A stretch of DNA of 64,000 nucleotides from Fusarium oxysporum f. sp. lycopersici 4287 (taxonomy: Eukaryota; Ascomycota; Sordariomycetes; Hypocreales; Nectriaceae): the NCBI RefSeq assembly GCF_000149955.1, contig NC_030987.1:1299688-1363687 (forward strand), written 5' to 3'. Each line of letters starts with the position of its first letter. Position 1 is the stretch's first letter. The position numbers were made by a program, and so were the translations under genes. Below are positions 22,444 to 34,757 of the stretch, one piece after another. A model generated the notes under the pieces. It ran no database searches. It was not told the origin of the DNA and worked only from the letters and a program-made list of their open reading frames with translations.

Positions 22444-23258
22444 GTTGGGCTTTGGAAGCCGAAGGATCTGGTTTTTGACGAGTGAAAACAATTAGAAATG
22501 GTATGGTGATCCCTGAAAAATTGTGAAGCTGATGATGCTTTTCTCAAGAGTGATGATGATGATGATGATGATGAAGAGAAGAGAAGAGAAGAGAAGAGAA
22601 GCAACAGTCAAAGAGATCCAAATCACCTTGACTGCCTACCTCGCTGATGCCCAAAACACACTCGCTCCTTCCTTCTCCAGTGCATATACCAAAAGGGATA
22701 TTTCAACCCGCTGACCTTGACTTCCCTGAATAGGCACCCAGTGGTCCTTTTTAAGCAGGCAAGATTCTGAATAACTAGGTACCAAGATTTGAGCTTTTTG
22801 GTTATAAGTGCCTCAGGTAGGTAGTTTGAGAATGGAGGTTTGTAATAATTACATTCATTTATCGAAGTATCTTGGGCCTGACGGAGTTTTATGACATGAA
22901 TTTTGGACAACCACTTTGTTAGACATGGTCTGTGCTGGTAGATTCTAGATAAGGTAGGTATTTATTGGCTTGAAATTGCTCATATCTTTATATATACAAA
23001 CACTCATGATCAAGCTTTGTTATGCCACTAGATAAGCATTCTAGGATGGCGCTTCTCAAGTTGTATTGATATGGGTTGCTTCGTATCTCCCGAGATCTTA
23101 TCAAACCCCGCGCCGGGAATACTTGCCAACTCTATTTGCACCACCTGCCACATGACGATGGCACTATCAATGAACCCCTCACGTTTCATAATCCTCAGTA
23201 TTTCTGCACCGACTCCTATGTCTACGCTTGTCCATCGTCAATATCGCAAGAGAAGAAC
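22444..23258. other. divergent intergenic region, 815 bp
   Basis: This is the shared upstream region of copy A (minus) and the P450 gene (plus). It carries the GAT/GAAGA microsatellite at 22550-22601. No other gene is supported. Confidence 0.6.
22550..22601 (+). repeat. compound microsatellite (GAT)n-(AGAGA)n
   Basis: About seven GAT/ATG units are followed by five AAGAG-type pentamers. This is simple sequence likely to vary in length between strains. Confidence 0.9.
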
Positions 23259-24978
23259 ATGGGCCTTATCTTGGTTACTGCTCTGGGCTTGCTGCCTGTT
23301 TTGCTGATATACAGATACATCATCTATCCTGTCTTCTTCTCCGCGCTATCTCGTATACCCGCACCGCACTGGACATGCCATATCAGCCCTCTCTGGATAT
23401 TAGCAGCAAGGAAGTGGAGGCGAGAGAATACATCACTGTATCGTGCACACCAAAGGCTTGGTCCAGTGATTAGAATTGGTCCAAATGAAGTGAGTGTCGA
23501 CGGTCTAGAAGGCATGCGAACCATATATCAAGGGGGGTTTGAGAAAGGTCACTGGTACAGCGTCTTTGATAATTATGGGTAAGAATTTCAACTTGTGATA
23601 CTAAACTATGAGGCAGTGGAATTAATATGGCTGTAGGGTTCCAAACATGTTTGCCACTGGCAATTCAAAGCATCACTCCCTAAGAAAGAGGATGATTTCG
23701 AACGTCTACTCCAAATCGTACATACAATCATCTCAAGTGAGTAAATTGCAAATGGCCGAGATACTCGTCAACCGCCTCTTGCCCGCACTTGACGGGTCTC
23801 TTGAATATTCCCGCAAGTCGATATCTACAGATTACAATGATGTCGAAGTATTCGGTCTTTATCTAGCAACGGCCATGGATCTTATCACTGCCTACATATT
23901 TGGTCTCTCTAACGCTACAAACTTCATTGCCGACGAGCCTTATCGCCGTGACTGGCAGGACATGTATCTTGCACGGGCCAACTACCCTTTCTGGACACAA
24001 GAAGTTCCAAAATTGACAAACTTTTGCAAAAGATGGATTCCGTGGCTCAAGCTCTATCCACAGTGGGTTGATCAGTCCAACAAGAAACTCTCCGATTGGA
24101 ACTGGGAACTCTGCGAGAATGTCCGGAAGACGTCCAAGGTGAAAAGAAGCCCCGGTAACAGTCAAGACATTAAATTCTCGGACGAGCCAGTAGTCTACAA
24201 CTCACTGCTTGCTGGGATAGATCGCGAGTTCAAGACCAATGGAGAAAAGAGCATCCTATACAGCACGAGCATTCTTCAACGAGATCGAGCCATTGCGTCT
24301 GAGGTTATGGATCATTCTCTGGCTGGACAGGAGACTGCTGGAATTGCCCTCACTTATGCAACATGGCATATTTCAAAGTCTCCAGAACTTCAACGACAGC
24401 TTCATGCTGAGGTCCAGTCTCTTAAGCCGTCTTTGATGACTGACCCAAAAGCTGCATCTGTTATCACGAACACGTCGGCTTTGCCAGATCCTAAGGAAGT
24501 CGATTCCCTACCACTCTTACACGCTATTGTCACAGAGACACTGCGTCTCCACGCGCCTATTCCAGGACCTCAACCACGCCAGACACCTAAAAATGGATGT
24601 AGCATAGGAGGGTATTATATTCCCGGCGACGTGAGGATCGCATCACTGGCGTATACACTACACCGGGACAAAGAAGTATTCCCCGAACCTGGGGAGTGGA
24701 ACCCGGAGCGTTGGGTGGAAGAGAAAACCCGGAAATCGCCAGAGGATGAAGTGAAGCATCGCGAGATGCAGAGAGTTTTCTGGGCTTTTGGAAGCGGTGG
24801 ACGGATGTGTGTCGGCTCCAACTTTGCCATGAATGAGATGAAGTTTATTTTGGCGTTCATCTATGCCAACTTTGAGACGTCCATTGTAGATGATGAAGGT
24901 ATCGAGCAGGAAGATGCTTATACGGCGAGACCAATTGGCGAGAAGCTGGTCATCAGATTTACTCCTTTGAAGACATGA
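23259..24978 (+). CDS. cytochrome P450 monooxygenase
   Basis: Two exons, join(23259..23578,23637..24978), encode 553 aa. The ATG at 23259 starts a membrane anchor (MGLILVTALGLLPVLLIYRY), as expected for an ER-bound fungal P450. A 58-bp intron ends in CTGTAG. The Pro-rich hinge is replaced by RIPAPHW, and GPVIRIGPNEVSVD is the usual fungal beta-1 region. The I-helix has LAGQETAG (about 335-342), the K-helix has ETLRL with the ExxR pair (407-410), and the heme loop FGSGGRMCVG places the Cys thiolate ligand at 498. Length is slightly above the usual 500-530. Class-level function is oxygen insertion using NADPH-P450 reductase. No biosynthetic backbone gene lies nearby, so the substrate is open. 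Confidence 0.92.
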
Positions 24979-25657
24979 GACGGATGACGAATTTGGACAA
25001 TCATTTATCTCGCTATATATTTACTTTTGTCGGTCTGTACCTTTTCCCTTTTCTTTTCGACAGGTCGTCCCGCGCTAAGCTCGAGCAATACTTGAACGGC
25101 CGCTAAGGCTGTTGAAAGCAGAGATTACATTAAGCAGGCTTGATGACTTGACGTTCACGATGACTTGATATCATGAGTGCTTGGCTTCGGAAGGTTCTAA
25201 TCAACACTAAGTGCTGCTTCTTGACTTTCAAGGCCGGCATGTGCCTCGGCTACCTGTTTGCAAGGATGGAATATACAGGACAACTGAGTTACCTTGAATG
25301 ACACTCGACTTCCAGGGCCAAAACGTCTCTCTCTTTGTGTAACTTTATATCTTTAAGTCTCAGAACCCGCCTTGACGGTATGGTGCAAACCTAACATGTC
25401 AGTACATAGTCTTGCAAAAGTGCAGTTCACCAAAATAGGAATGGATTTGCAGCAATAGTTGTGTAAGATTCCACCAATCGCTGCATCACCGCAATTTTAC
25501 CAACAAGGCAATTCGGTTCCAGCTTCGTGACTCGAATGCTGTCATTGGAGGATATTTGAAACCCCATGTAATTTCTACTAGGGGTTGTTGTACATAAATG
25601 ATGATAGACCCGGTGCACCTGAAGCACGTCAACTTAAGATTCTTATACTCAAGCAAC
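24979..25657. other. intergenic, 679 bp
   Basis: P450 3' flank and upstream region of the pectate-lyase-type gene. No feature beyond ordinary promoter sequence was seen. Confidence 0.6.
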
Positions 25658-27097
25658 ATGAAATTTTCCTTGCTGCTCGCTTTGACGGCCAGTTCCGTGG
25701 CGCAAGCAGCCCAACTTGCATTCCCTGGAGCTGAGGGCTTTGGTAGGTATGCAGTTGGTGGTCGTCAAGGTGAGGTATACAAAGTGACAAACCTCAAGTA
25801 CGCTGATGATTCTTTCCCTGTTTATATGAAGTGTCTAATGAAATCGAACAGTGACTCTGGAACGGGCTCGCTTCGAGACGCAGTATCGAAGCCCAACAGG
25901 ATAGTTGTCTTTGACGTCGGTGGAGTTATCAAGATCTCTGAACGCATCGTCGTGTCTAAGAACATCTACATCGCTGGCCAAACTGCTCCCGGTGGTGTGA
26001 GTATCTAGAACCTCTATGGTTACACTAACTAAACCATCTACAGGGGATCGTCGTCTACGGCAATGGTTGGTCTCTCTCCAACGCCAATGACTCCATTGTG
26101 CGATACATCACCATCCGTATGGGCAAAGGCGGAACATCAGGTAAAGACGCCATCGGTGTTGCCGACGGTAAAAACATCATCTTTGACCACGTCAGCGTCT
26201 CGTGGGGCCGCGACGAGACTTTCTCTATCAATGGAGACGTCACGAATGTTACTATTCAGAATACCATCATTGCTCAAGGTCTTGTTTCACACTCTTGTGG
26301 TGGCTTGATGCAGACAGATGGTGGAGTTAGCTTGTTCCGCAATCTGTATATTGATAACAAGACTCGTAACCCCAAGGTCAAGGGTGTCAACGACTTTCAG
26401 AACAATGTGAGTAATCCTGATGATACTTCTGGATGATTTTCTTACTGTCAGACAGGTCGTGTATAACTGGGGAGGTGGTGGCGGTTACATTGCTGGAGAT
26501 AGTCAAGCTGACAGCTATGCTAACATCATCAACAACTATTTCATCTCTGGTCCGGATACTACTGTCACAGCCTTTACTCGAGGAAACAGTTTCTTCCATG
26601 CTTGTAAGCCATTTTCCCTCTCGGATGATTGTGTTGCTGACCATGTTTCAGACGTCAAGGACAACTTCTACGACTCCAACCGCAACGGCAAGCTTGATGG
26701 CGCTGCTCTTTGCGAGAAAGCCAGTTGCTACTCTGACATTGATTTTGTCAAGACTCCATACAACTATCCGGCTCCTACAGCCCTCACGCCCCAGGCAGCC
26801 GTCGAACTAGTCCTCAAAGGTGTTGGAAACTCGCTGCATAGGGATACTGTTGATACTGCCCTTATCGACCAGGTCAAATCTTATGGAACCAAGGGAGGGC
26901 AGATCTCTGATGAGAAGGAGTTTGGTGGCGTTGGAGAGATTGCAAATGGTGCTGCCCTCAAAGATTCAGATGGTGATGGTATTCCTGATGAGTGGGAAAC
27001 GAAGAATGGTCTTAATCCCAATGACGCTTCGGATGGTATGAAGGTTGCATCAAATGGGTATGCTAACCTGGAGAACTATGTGAACTCCCTTGTTTGA
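25658..27097 (+). CDS. secreted pectate lyase-type polysaccharide lyase
   Basis: Five exons, join(25658..25797,25852..25996,26044..26406,26456..26603,26652..27097), encode 413 aa. All four introns are 47-54 bp, and splicing restores family sequence at every junction (TNLNDSGTGSLRDAV, QTAPGGGIVVYGNG, FQNNVVYNWGGGGG, FFHAYVKDNFYDS). A signal peptide occupies about residues 1-18 (MKFSLLLALTASSVAQAA). The mature start AFPGAEGFGRYAVGGRQGEV and the repeated short beta strands (NIIFDHVSVSWGRDE, NVTIQNTIIAQGL) mark the right-handed parallel beta-helix of pectate-lyase-like enzymes, which cut pectate by beta-elimination outside the cell. Near the C-terminus DSDGDGIPDEWE resembles a calcium-binding thrombospondin-type-3 repeat. 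It opens a run of carbohydrate genes on this strand. Confidence 0.87.
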
Positions 27098-27681
27098 TTA
27101 CATTTCCTTCTGTTTTCACAGCTCATAAGGAATTCGTAACCAACTCTTCTTGATTTCATAAACATTTTATGTGGTCAATGCCACAGCCTTGATATAATCT
27201 CAGGAGAACAATTGTCCGATTGTGATGCCAATGTCGCCCTCATGATAATACATACACCCAAGTTTCTATTATAATAACATGACTGAAATTATTCGAAAAT
27301 CGTTCGCAGCGTAACTGAGTTCTGAATTTTGGTTCACATGCGGAGCTATTCAGCCTTTTCTTTCAAGGTTGTCTTCCAAGGAATCAAGCACACCTTTGAA
27401 TCCTGACAGGCTTTCCTATATAATTGAATCATCATATTGAGTCTGGCGCCATATGAAGAAATATTGTTGGTGCGTTTAATGTTTATCCATGCGTTTCGTT
27501 TCGCGGTGATCGTCAATGCAGGTTCTTGTTTCAACATCCCGGAGTTCCCGGTAACGTTCCATTACTCCTGTTTCACGGACATTAAAAAGGGCTGCGGTAT
27601 AGCAGCTCATCGAGTATTTAAAGACATGCTTAAATTCGGATCCTCCGGTTCTCAACATTTCTGCTCTCATCCGCCGAGAAA
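27098..27681. other. intergenic, 584 bp
   Basis: Upstream region of the GH16-like gene with a TATA-like box at 27615. Nothing else is seen. Confidence 0.6.
27615..27622 (+). promoter_or_regulatory. TATA-like box of the GH16-like gene
   Basis: TATTTAAA lies 67 bp before the ATG at 27682. Confidence 0.35.
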
Positions 27682-28527
27682 ATGCAGTTCAAAAATCTTA
27701 TCATTGCGCTCCACGGCGTCGGAGCATCATGTTCTGCTCTGCGACCACCTATTGAAAGACGCGCAACGACAGAAATTCCTTCAGACTCGTTCAACTCCCT
27801 CGAAACATACTGGAATTACCTGTATCCTTGGGGGGCCACACACAATGGCGGCGCCCGAATGGATGAGGAACACGTCTCCGTCACTGATGGCGTTCTCACT
27901 CTAACTGCTGAGCCACGAGATGACCAAGAAGATCCCATTCACTATCTTTCTGGAGCAATTCACGCTAAATCAACATTCACTGTTTCTGCTGGTGGTGGTT
28001 ATGATATCAGTGCTGAGTTTGTTGCTCCGGTTGACAGAGGAACCTGGCCTGCTTTCTGGCTCAATGCCGCCAGTGGATGGCCTCCTGAGATTGATATTGC
28101 AGAGTGGAAAGGCTCTGGAAAGATTTCTTTCAACACATTCAATACTTCTGATGAGGTTGCCGCACTTGATAGGGATTATCCTAATCCCGAGGAATGGCAT
28201 TCTGTCCGTGCCGAATTGCGTGATGAGAACGGTCATGATGTGAGAGTCAAGTTCTTCCTCGACGGTGTAGAGCAGACTACGCAATATGGAAGGGACTATA
28301 TTGGAGCAGGTCTTCGTCTGTAAGTATATCGTTTATGATATGATGAGATGTGCCCTGGCTCATAGCTATACAGGATCGTCAATTATCAGACTGAAGGATC
28401 TTCTGGATCACCTGGTCCCACAACACGTAAGTTTCCCGTCAGTTTGGTATGTCTCTGCCTGTACTGATTCCTACGCATAGCGACAACTTTTCAAGTTCGA
28501 AATGTTGAGGTCATCAGTCTCAACTAG
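27682..28527 (+). CDS. GH16-type secreted glucanase-like protein
   Basis: Three exons, join(27682..28319,28374..28426,28481..28527), encode 245 aa. The two introns (54 bp each) end in CTATACAG and CGCATAG, and the last exons give LIVNYQTEGSSGSPGPTTPTTFQVRNVEVISLN, a normal closing strand for this fold. The catalytic signature E-I-D-I-A-E sits at residues 136-141, with nucleophile Glu136 and acid/base Glu141. TWPAFWLNAASGWPPEIDI is the typical GH16 concanavalin-A-like context. The N-terminus is weakly hydrophobic (MQFKNLIIALHGVGASCSA), a plausible but poor signal peptide. The family hydrolyses or transfers beta-glucans and galactans; the exact substrate cannot be told. It follows the pectate-lyase-type gene by 584 bp. 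Confidence 0.85.
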
Positions 28528-30030
28528 GTTTCTTTCTTTTGATTGAGTAGTTTGGCTCGTGATGTGAAGGTTATTCACCTTCATTCAGTGCAGCTAAGGG
28601 CATGGAACGATACGAATGAGGGGGGCAACGTCTGTCAGTAGAAGCTCGAGCTTATTCGGAAACTTGCAGAATGATCCGCCGGCAATGTAACCCGTCAACC
28701 GATCAAACCCCTCAAAGGAGCAGAATGCATAAAACAAGTCAAGAAGCACTGCAGGGTGACAGTTCACCTGATGTCTATTTCCTTGGATCATGGCCAATTA
28801 AGCGTGGTTCGATGGCTGCCTTCAAACATTGATTCCACCGTCTCGGGTCAAGATCTACCGAGTTGCATCTCTGCATTGTGTATTCTGATGTGAGGAACTT
28901 TTGATTTGCTCGGGCTGAAGATAGATTTGCCAAGCCAAATTAGCCTGAGTTGGTGAGTGCCGCAGTCGTGCATTGAGTGAATGGGTGTAAGCCCTGACTG
29001 CCATGTCCAGGTGTAACCCAACCACCTCATCCTTGTGTCTGAGGGCGTGGGGAGCTTATGGCTGCTAAGAGATGGACTTAGTCGGTTCTAACCGTGTAAA
29101 TGGTTAAATGGGAAGACACAGGAGATGGTGAAGCATCGATGAGGAGGTAGAAAAGTGGCTGCTTACTAGCACCCGGCGGAAAATAGGGAATAAAAGAGCA
29201 AAGAATGAGACTACGACAAACCCCCAATCGCATTTGGGGGAGGATTGTCAAATTTGGATCGCTTCCAGAAGATAAGCCTCATGATCGTGGTACCTTAATT
29301 GAAGGCATATAGGTCAAGCTTAAGACAAGACGAATCGCATATAAGCGCGTATAAGTGGGTGTCGTAGCATTGGGAATTTCTTCACGAATCACGCGATGCT
29401 TGTGATCGTCCAGGTGTGGTACAGTAGCAGCCGAGGAAGACCTGTTCCTGGGTGTCAGCCATCTTGTGATGCAGACGAAGCTTCAAGCTATTTCTGAAGG
29501 ATTGCTCGAGTCATATTTATCCGGATTGACTATAATAAATGACAGAAGTGACGTTTTGGCTGGCGTTCTTGGTATATTCCTGTCTAAAACCGTCGGCCGA
29601 CGTAGAGAGAAACAGGGTTCTAGACCAAGATATCTGATGATCACCACCTTCCCCCAGGAAGTACCCCAGATTCCCCACCTCTCTACGAGGAAGAAGCTGA
29701 GGAGGAGAAAGGCATCTTAGTGGTCAAGCTATTATCCGGACCACTTACGATCGATGTTGACCACTCCATCCCCATCACCAACATCTTTCCCCGCAGGATC
29801 TTCCACCAATGGCGGGGAAGTTCAACTACGAGATAGCTTCACTAACACGGGCCGTCGATCCTATTTCTGCGGCGATGTGAACCGCTTCCCGGCCTCGAGG
29901 ATCATCTCTGCATGAGGAGAACTATTGATGATGGACGATATAACATGCCCATATCCGGTGAAGGCCATCATGAGCCTCTCAAACCTCATTGCAAGTAGTC
30001 TGCTGCTGGTAAGCGACGAATCTGTTCATC
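28528..30030. other. intergenic, 1.5 kb
   Basis: Long upstream region of the sugar porter gene. An 84-codon plus frame at 29469-29720 begins with ATG, but its composition is poor (Lys/Arg-rich end) and it has no recognisable domain, so it is not called. Confidence 0.5.
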
Positions 30031-31837
30031 ATGGTAGCCGAAAAGCAGTCCGGGGAGATCCAGCCCCATATTGAGAGCACCGATGCCGGTCTTGATCATC
30101 TCAAGAATGTAGACCTTCACGATAAAGCCCTCGCCAATGAGGCTCTTGAAGCCACGGCCGATGAGCATAGCTATACCGTTTGGCAGGGTTTCAAGACTTA
30201 CAAGCGAGCTGCTTTTTGGTCCATCCGTAGGTTCTTACCCTTGAACTGTTGACGCTGAGATAGCTAACAGGACATCGTCAGTCATCTCGACTACTGTCAT
30301 CATGGAGGGCTACGATGTTACCCTCCTTGGTTCCTTCTACGGCTACCCGCGATTCAGAGAGAAGTACGGCGAATATCTCGATAAAGAGAATGGACATCAG
30401 ATCTCAGCCAATTGGCAGCAGCGCTTCAACTGTCTCGGTGCCCTCGCCAACATCATTGGCGCTCTTCTAAACGGTTGGGCTACTTCGCGATGGGGACACC
30501 GCAAGGTTCTCATCAGTGGCCTCTTCTGGCTCTCTGCCTTCATCTTTGTCGTCTTCTTCGCCCCCAACATCGAGGTCCTCCTCGTCGGTCAATTCCTCTG
30601 CAACATTCCCTGGGGAATCTTCGCTACAACTGGTCCCGCCTATGCTGCTGAGGTCACTCCTCTTGCTATTCGAGGATATCTCACTGCCTATGTCAACCTG
30701 TGCTGGTGCATTGGACAGTTCATCTCAGCTGGTGTACTCAAAGGTCTAGTTGACAACCCTACCCCGTGGAGCTACCGAATTCCCTTTGCGATCCAATGGG
30801 TATGGCCTATTCCTCTCGCCATCGCAGCGTATATGGCCCCCGAGTCACCCTGGCATCTTGTCCGAACGAACCAGCTCGAGAAAGCCAAGGTATCCCTCGA
30901 GCGACTGTCCGAACCGGAGCACAACATCAACTACGAGAATGCCGTTGCTCTTATGGTCCACACAAACAAGCTTGAGATTGAGGAGCGTTCTGGTACTTCT
31001 TACTGGGACTGTTTCCGAGGTAGTAACCTTCGACGAACCGAGATCGCTTGCATGGGTTTCCTCTCTCAGATCACCAACGGCGGTGCCCTTTGCTACAGTG
31101 GATCTTTCTTCTTCCAACAGACTGGTATTGGTCCCTCTGCCTCTTACGGTATTGCTCTTGGTGGAACTGGCATCGCCTTCATTGGTACCATCATCTCGTG
31201 GTTCTACATCTACAAGTTCGGTCGACGAACGATCTGGCTCTCTGGCTTCTCATTCCTTGTCGTAATTCTTTGGCTTATCGGCTTCCTGGCGTTGCCCAAG
31301 CAGACTCAGTCCTTAGCTTGGGCGCAATCAATCCTCTGCGTTGTGTGGTTGGGAGCATACTCCATGTCTGTCGGTCCTATCATCTACACCCTCGTTGCTG
31401 AGGTGGGTTCGACTCGTCTGCGTACACAGACAATTGTGTTGGCTCGTTCAACGTATTACGTTGGTAACATCATTTGCGGAGGTCTCATCCAGCCCGAGAT
31501 GTTGGCTCCAGGATCATGGAACCTCAAGGGCAAGACTGTAAGTCCAGCCCAATCGATACGAGCGTCAATGCAACGCTAACATGCTACAGGCCTTCTTCTG
31601 GGCAGGTCTTGCCACTCTCACTCTGACTTGGGGCTATTTCCGTATGTTCGAAACAAAGGACCGTACCTTTGGTGAGATGGACTACATGGTAAGCAGCTGA
31701 ACACGAGGATCGAGAACGCAGCTAACGAATTTGAACAGTTCCAGAAGGGTATCCCGGCACGCAAGTCTGCCAAGTACCAGATTAATGAGGATGAGGTCTT
31801 TATGGCTCACGAGAAGCCTGAAGTTGAGAAGCACTAG
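30031..31837 (+). CDS. sugar-porter MFS transporter (maltose/hexose permease type)
   Basis: Four exons. The last three junctions are clear: exon 2 ends at 31537, then 31590..31688 and 31739..31837. The first intron is ambiguous. A weak donor at 30219 with acceptor AACAG at 30270 gives 550 aa (FW-TSSVISTTVIMEGYD), while GTAGGT at 30227 with acceptor GATAG at 30263 gives 555 aa. Both keep the frame. The protein has twelve hydrophobic helices and sugar-porter landmarks: VIMEGYDVTLLGSFYG in helix 1, RWGHRKVLI after helix 2, MAPESPWHLVR after helix 6, and a closing ETKDRTFGEMD (PETKxxxxEE-like). The family brings mono- or disaccharides in with protons. Position behind two secreted carbohydrate enzymes suggests uptake of their products. 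Confidence 0.87.
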
Positions 31838-33386
31838 ATTGAGTGCTGAGTTTGCAGTCGGGAGGCCTCATGTGACGTGACGATCTGTGAATGGAGCCAT
31901 GTCATGACTTAGCGATACCTTTTGCTTGATCAACAATATTATTTATTGTTCTTGATGATGATAACCCTTCGATAGGCTTGGCTGAAACTTTGCTGGACTA
32001 AGGCCCAACCGAAGTCATGGCGGAATGTCTTGGTGAGACATTAGATCCAGGATCAGCGCCTAATCTTAACAACCCGTGATAAGATGGTGAATGTTAGGGC
32101 AGCATATCGATCAGCATAAACAGAGCAAAGAGATATATCTGTTAGGTATGCTAGTATCCGTATATTCAAGGTATAACTCAATTGAGCCTCTTTCATCTTG
32201 GTTGACTTCGTCTGTAACCATCCCAATTCAGGAACGGATCGATCGGCCTCAAAGCCGTGCCAGCCAAGCCCAAGTGTCGTATTCTCCACTTCAAGGGGGG
32301 AGGTTTAAACCCACCATCGTCACCCGCAGCCTCAGCTAATTTAGCGCTTGAAGTGCCAAGGAATTCGCTCGCCACGACAAAGAATTGCTTCTTGCATCAA
32401 AGAGACGTCTGAGGTTGAAGTTCAAAAACATCGAAACAAAGAAACTTGGGGATCCAGGCGGTGAAATACAGCTTGTCACATTCTATATACCTCAAACATC
32501 AAATTAAATCCCATGCTTGGCTTCGTATACAGAGATTGGCTACCAAGGAATTAAATCCCAGTATCTTGAGTGCATTGGAGATTGGCTCAAGGATAAACTT
32601 TGATGCACTGAATTTGTTTTAGCTTCCATCCATTCTCAAGAATTGGTTGCATTGTTCCTTGCATAAGTCACGCCACTACGAATCAGATTCTTGAGATAAG
32701 GGCACCGTTGGAACTCTGTCTCGAGAGTTGCGGAAGAGGCTTGACAGATAAACGATGCAGTAGCATCAAATCTCGTAATACGAAAAAAAGCGCTATGATA
32801 TTCATTTCTCAGGAATAGCAACATTCATCTCGATTGTTTTATCGACGATCACGCATTACAAAATTGCTCCTTGGGTACGAAACAGGAGAAGCTGGGGTTG
32901 ACGTCCAATGAGCACCCACCTACAAGAAATGCCCTTCTATTCTTAGCGGCCCACGGCACGTTAACCATAACCTAGTGGACCAGCGTCGTAAGCATTTCCC
33001 CTGAAAAACCGGGAACTTAGTGCATGTCCGGCACGTGATGGCTCCACGTCCGCTGCAACCGCCCCTACCTAATCTCACCGCGTTCCGAAAGCAAAACAAA
33101 GCGCCTTTCCTCATTCTTTGATCAACTTCCCATCTTTTTTCCATCCGTCCATCATTTCCTTTTTGTTGTCTGAATTCTCTTTTTGGATTCGGCATTCTTA
33201 CTTCCTCGTCACTCTCTTTAACTGCCAGAACGGCTGATTTCTTGATTACCATTTCCGTATAATCACACTCACGCTCTTTTAATAGAATTAGCTTCCGGCT
33301 GGTGTGACCTTGCTCGACGTTATACCAACCTGCTTATACCACATATCGATCACTTACCCGAGAATCGATAATCTATATTCGCCAAC
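31838..33386. other. intergenic, 1.55 kb, with pyrimidine-rich promoter of the GH17 gene
   Basis: Most of it shows no coding signal. From about 33100 to 33240 the plus strand is strongly T/C-rich (runs such as CTTTTTTCC and TTCTCTTTTTGG), a feature common just upstream of strongly expressed fungal housekeeping genes. This fits the codon bias of the next gene. Confidence 0.5.
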
Positions 33387-34757
33387 ATGAAGGTTTCCGC
33401 TACCCTCGCTGCTGGTGCCCTCGCCCTCGGCGTTGAGGCCAAGAACTACCTTGGTTTCAACTCTGGTGCCACCCTCGCCAACCGTGCCGCCAAGTTCAAG
33501 GCCGACTTCCAGGCTGAGTTCGAGACTGCTCAGAACCTGAAGAGCGCTCCCGGCGACTTCAGCGCCGTCCGACTTTACACCAACATCCAGGCCTACTCCG
33601 AGGATGACCCCATCGAGGCTTTCGAGGCTGCCATCGACACCAAGACCGAGATCCTCCTCGGTGTCTGGACTTCCGGCACTGACAACATCGACAAGGAGAT
33701 CAGCGCCCTCAAGAAGGCTGTCGACAAGTACGGCTCCAAGCTGACCGACCTCGTCATCGGTGTCTCCGTTGGTAGCGAGGATCTCTACCGTAACTCCGTT
33801 ACTGGCGTTAAGAACAAGGGTGGTGTCGGTGTTCAGCCTGATGTCCTCGTTGACTTCATCAACGACTTCAAGAAGGCTTTCAAGGGTACCCCCATTGGCA
33901 AGATCCCTGTCGGCCACGTCGACACCTGGGACGTCTGGGGCAACGCTACCAACAAGGCCGTCCTCGACGCCATCGATTTCATCGGTGTGGATGAGTACCC
34001 CTACTATGAGAACGACAAGGGCAACAGCATCGACAACGCTGCCAAGCTCTTCAACAAGGCGTACGAGGCCACCATTGCCGCCTCCGGTGGCAAGCCTGTC
34101 TGGGTCACTGAGACTGGCTGGCCTTACAAGGGTCCCGACTGGGATGAGGCTGTTCCTAGTGTGAAGAACGCTCAGAAGTACTGGCGCGACGTTGGCTGCA
34201 AGTACCTCTTCAACAAGACCCCCACTTTCTGGTACACTCTCCGCGACTCCAACCCCGACAACAAGATGAAGTTCGCCATCACTGATAACCTCTCCACCAC
34301 TCCTCTCTTCGATCTCTCTTGCGACAAGGTTGACGATGAGGAGACCACCAGCTCTGCCGTCCACTCCAAGACCAAGACCGAGTCCGGTGCTTCCAAGCCC
34401 ACTCACGCTTCTAACTCCACCGCTACCTTCATCACCTCTACTGCCTCTGCCACCAGCGGCTCTGGCGATGATGAGGAAGCTACTGGCACTGCCACCGCTA
34501 CTGGCTCTGGTTCTAAGCCTACCTCTGGATCCGGCTCCGGTTCTGAGTCTGGCTCTGGCTCTGGCTCTGGCTCTGGTTCAGAGGGTTCTGGATCCAGCTC
34601 TGGCTCTGGTTCTGAGTCTGGTTCCAGCTCTGGTTCCGGCTCCAGCTCCGAGTCTGGCTCTGCCCCTGCTGAGACTCCCAGCACTATCACCAACGGTGCT
34701 GCTTCTCTCGGCGTCTCCACTGTCGCCCTTGCCTTCCTTGCCCTGTTCGCTCTGTAA
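33387..34757 (+). CDS. eglC: GPI-anchored GH17 endo-beta-1,3-glucanase
   Basis: An intronless gene of 456 aa. A signal peptide spans about residues 1-18. The GH17 barrel follows, with the acid/base Glu131 in VGSED and the nucleophile Glu242 in [24 protein letters not shown] is the typical preceding strand. After residue 320 comes a Ser/Thr/Gly-rich stalk with imperfect GSGSGSES repeats, and the end has a small-residue cleavage site followed by a hydrophobic tail ([15 protein letters not shown]), the pattern of a GPI signal. The layout matches EglC of Aspergillus (446 aa). It should act at the cell wall on beta-1,3-glucan. Third codon positions are almost all C or G, unlike the neighbours, which indicates strong expression. 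The symbol is by resemblance. Confidence 0.92.
   Translation: MKVSATLAAGALALGVEAKNYLGFNSGATLANRAAKFKADFQAEFETAQNLKSAPGDFSAVRLYTNIQAYSEDDPIEAFEAAIDTKTEILLGVWTSGTDNIDKEISALKKAVDKYGSKLTDLVIGVSVGSEDLYRNSVTGVKNKGGVGVQPDVLVDFINDFKKAFKGTPIGKIPVGHVDTWDVWGNATNKAVLDAIDFIGVDEYPYYENDKGNSIDNAAKLFNKAYEATIAASGGKPVWVTETGWPYKGPDWDEAVPSVKNAQKYWRDVGCKYLFNKTPTFWYTLRDSNPDNKMKFAITDNLSTTPLFDLSCDKVDDEETTSSAVHSKTKTESGASKPTHASNSTATFITSTASATSGSGDDEEATGTATATGSGSKPTSGSGSGSESGSGSGSGSGSEGSGSSSGSGSESGSSSGSGSSSESGSAPAETPSTITNGAASLGVSTVALAFLALFAL
34500..34668 (+). repeat. Gly-Ser-coding minisatellite inside the GH17 gene
   Basis: Repeats of GGCTCTGGCTCT and GGTTCTGAGTCT-type hexamers encode the GS-rich stalk. They are in frame and likely to vary in number between strains. 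Confidence 0.8.

Noticed and set aside
17690..24978. Possible secondary-metabolite cluster (RTA1 exporter, MFS, P450)
   Set aside because: No polyketide synthase, peptide synthetase, terpene cyclase or other backbone enzyme lies within the window near these genes.
29469..29720. 84-codon ATG frame upstream of the sugar porter
   Set aside because: Ends in a Lys/Arg-rich run, no motif, poor codon pattern; no support as a gene.
33354..34406. 350-codon open frame antisense to the GH17 gene
   Set aside because: It is a by-product of the extreme C/G third-position bias of the sense gene. Its Val/Leu/Gly/Asp-rich product has no domain, and it lacks its own promoter signals.
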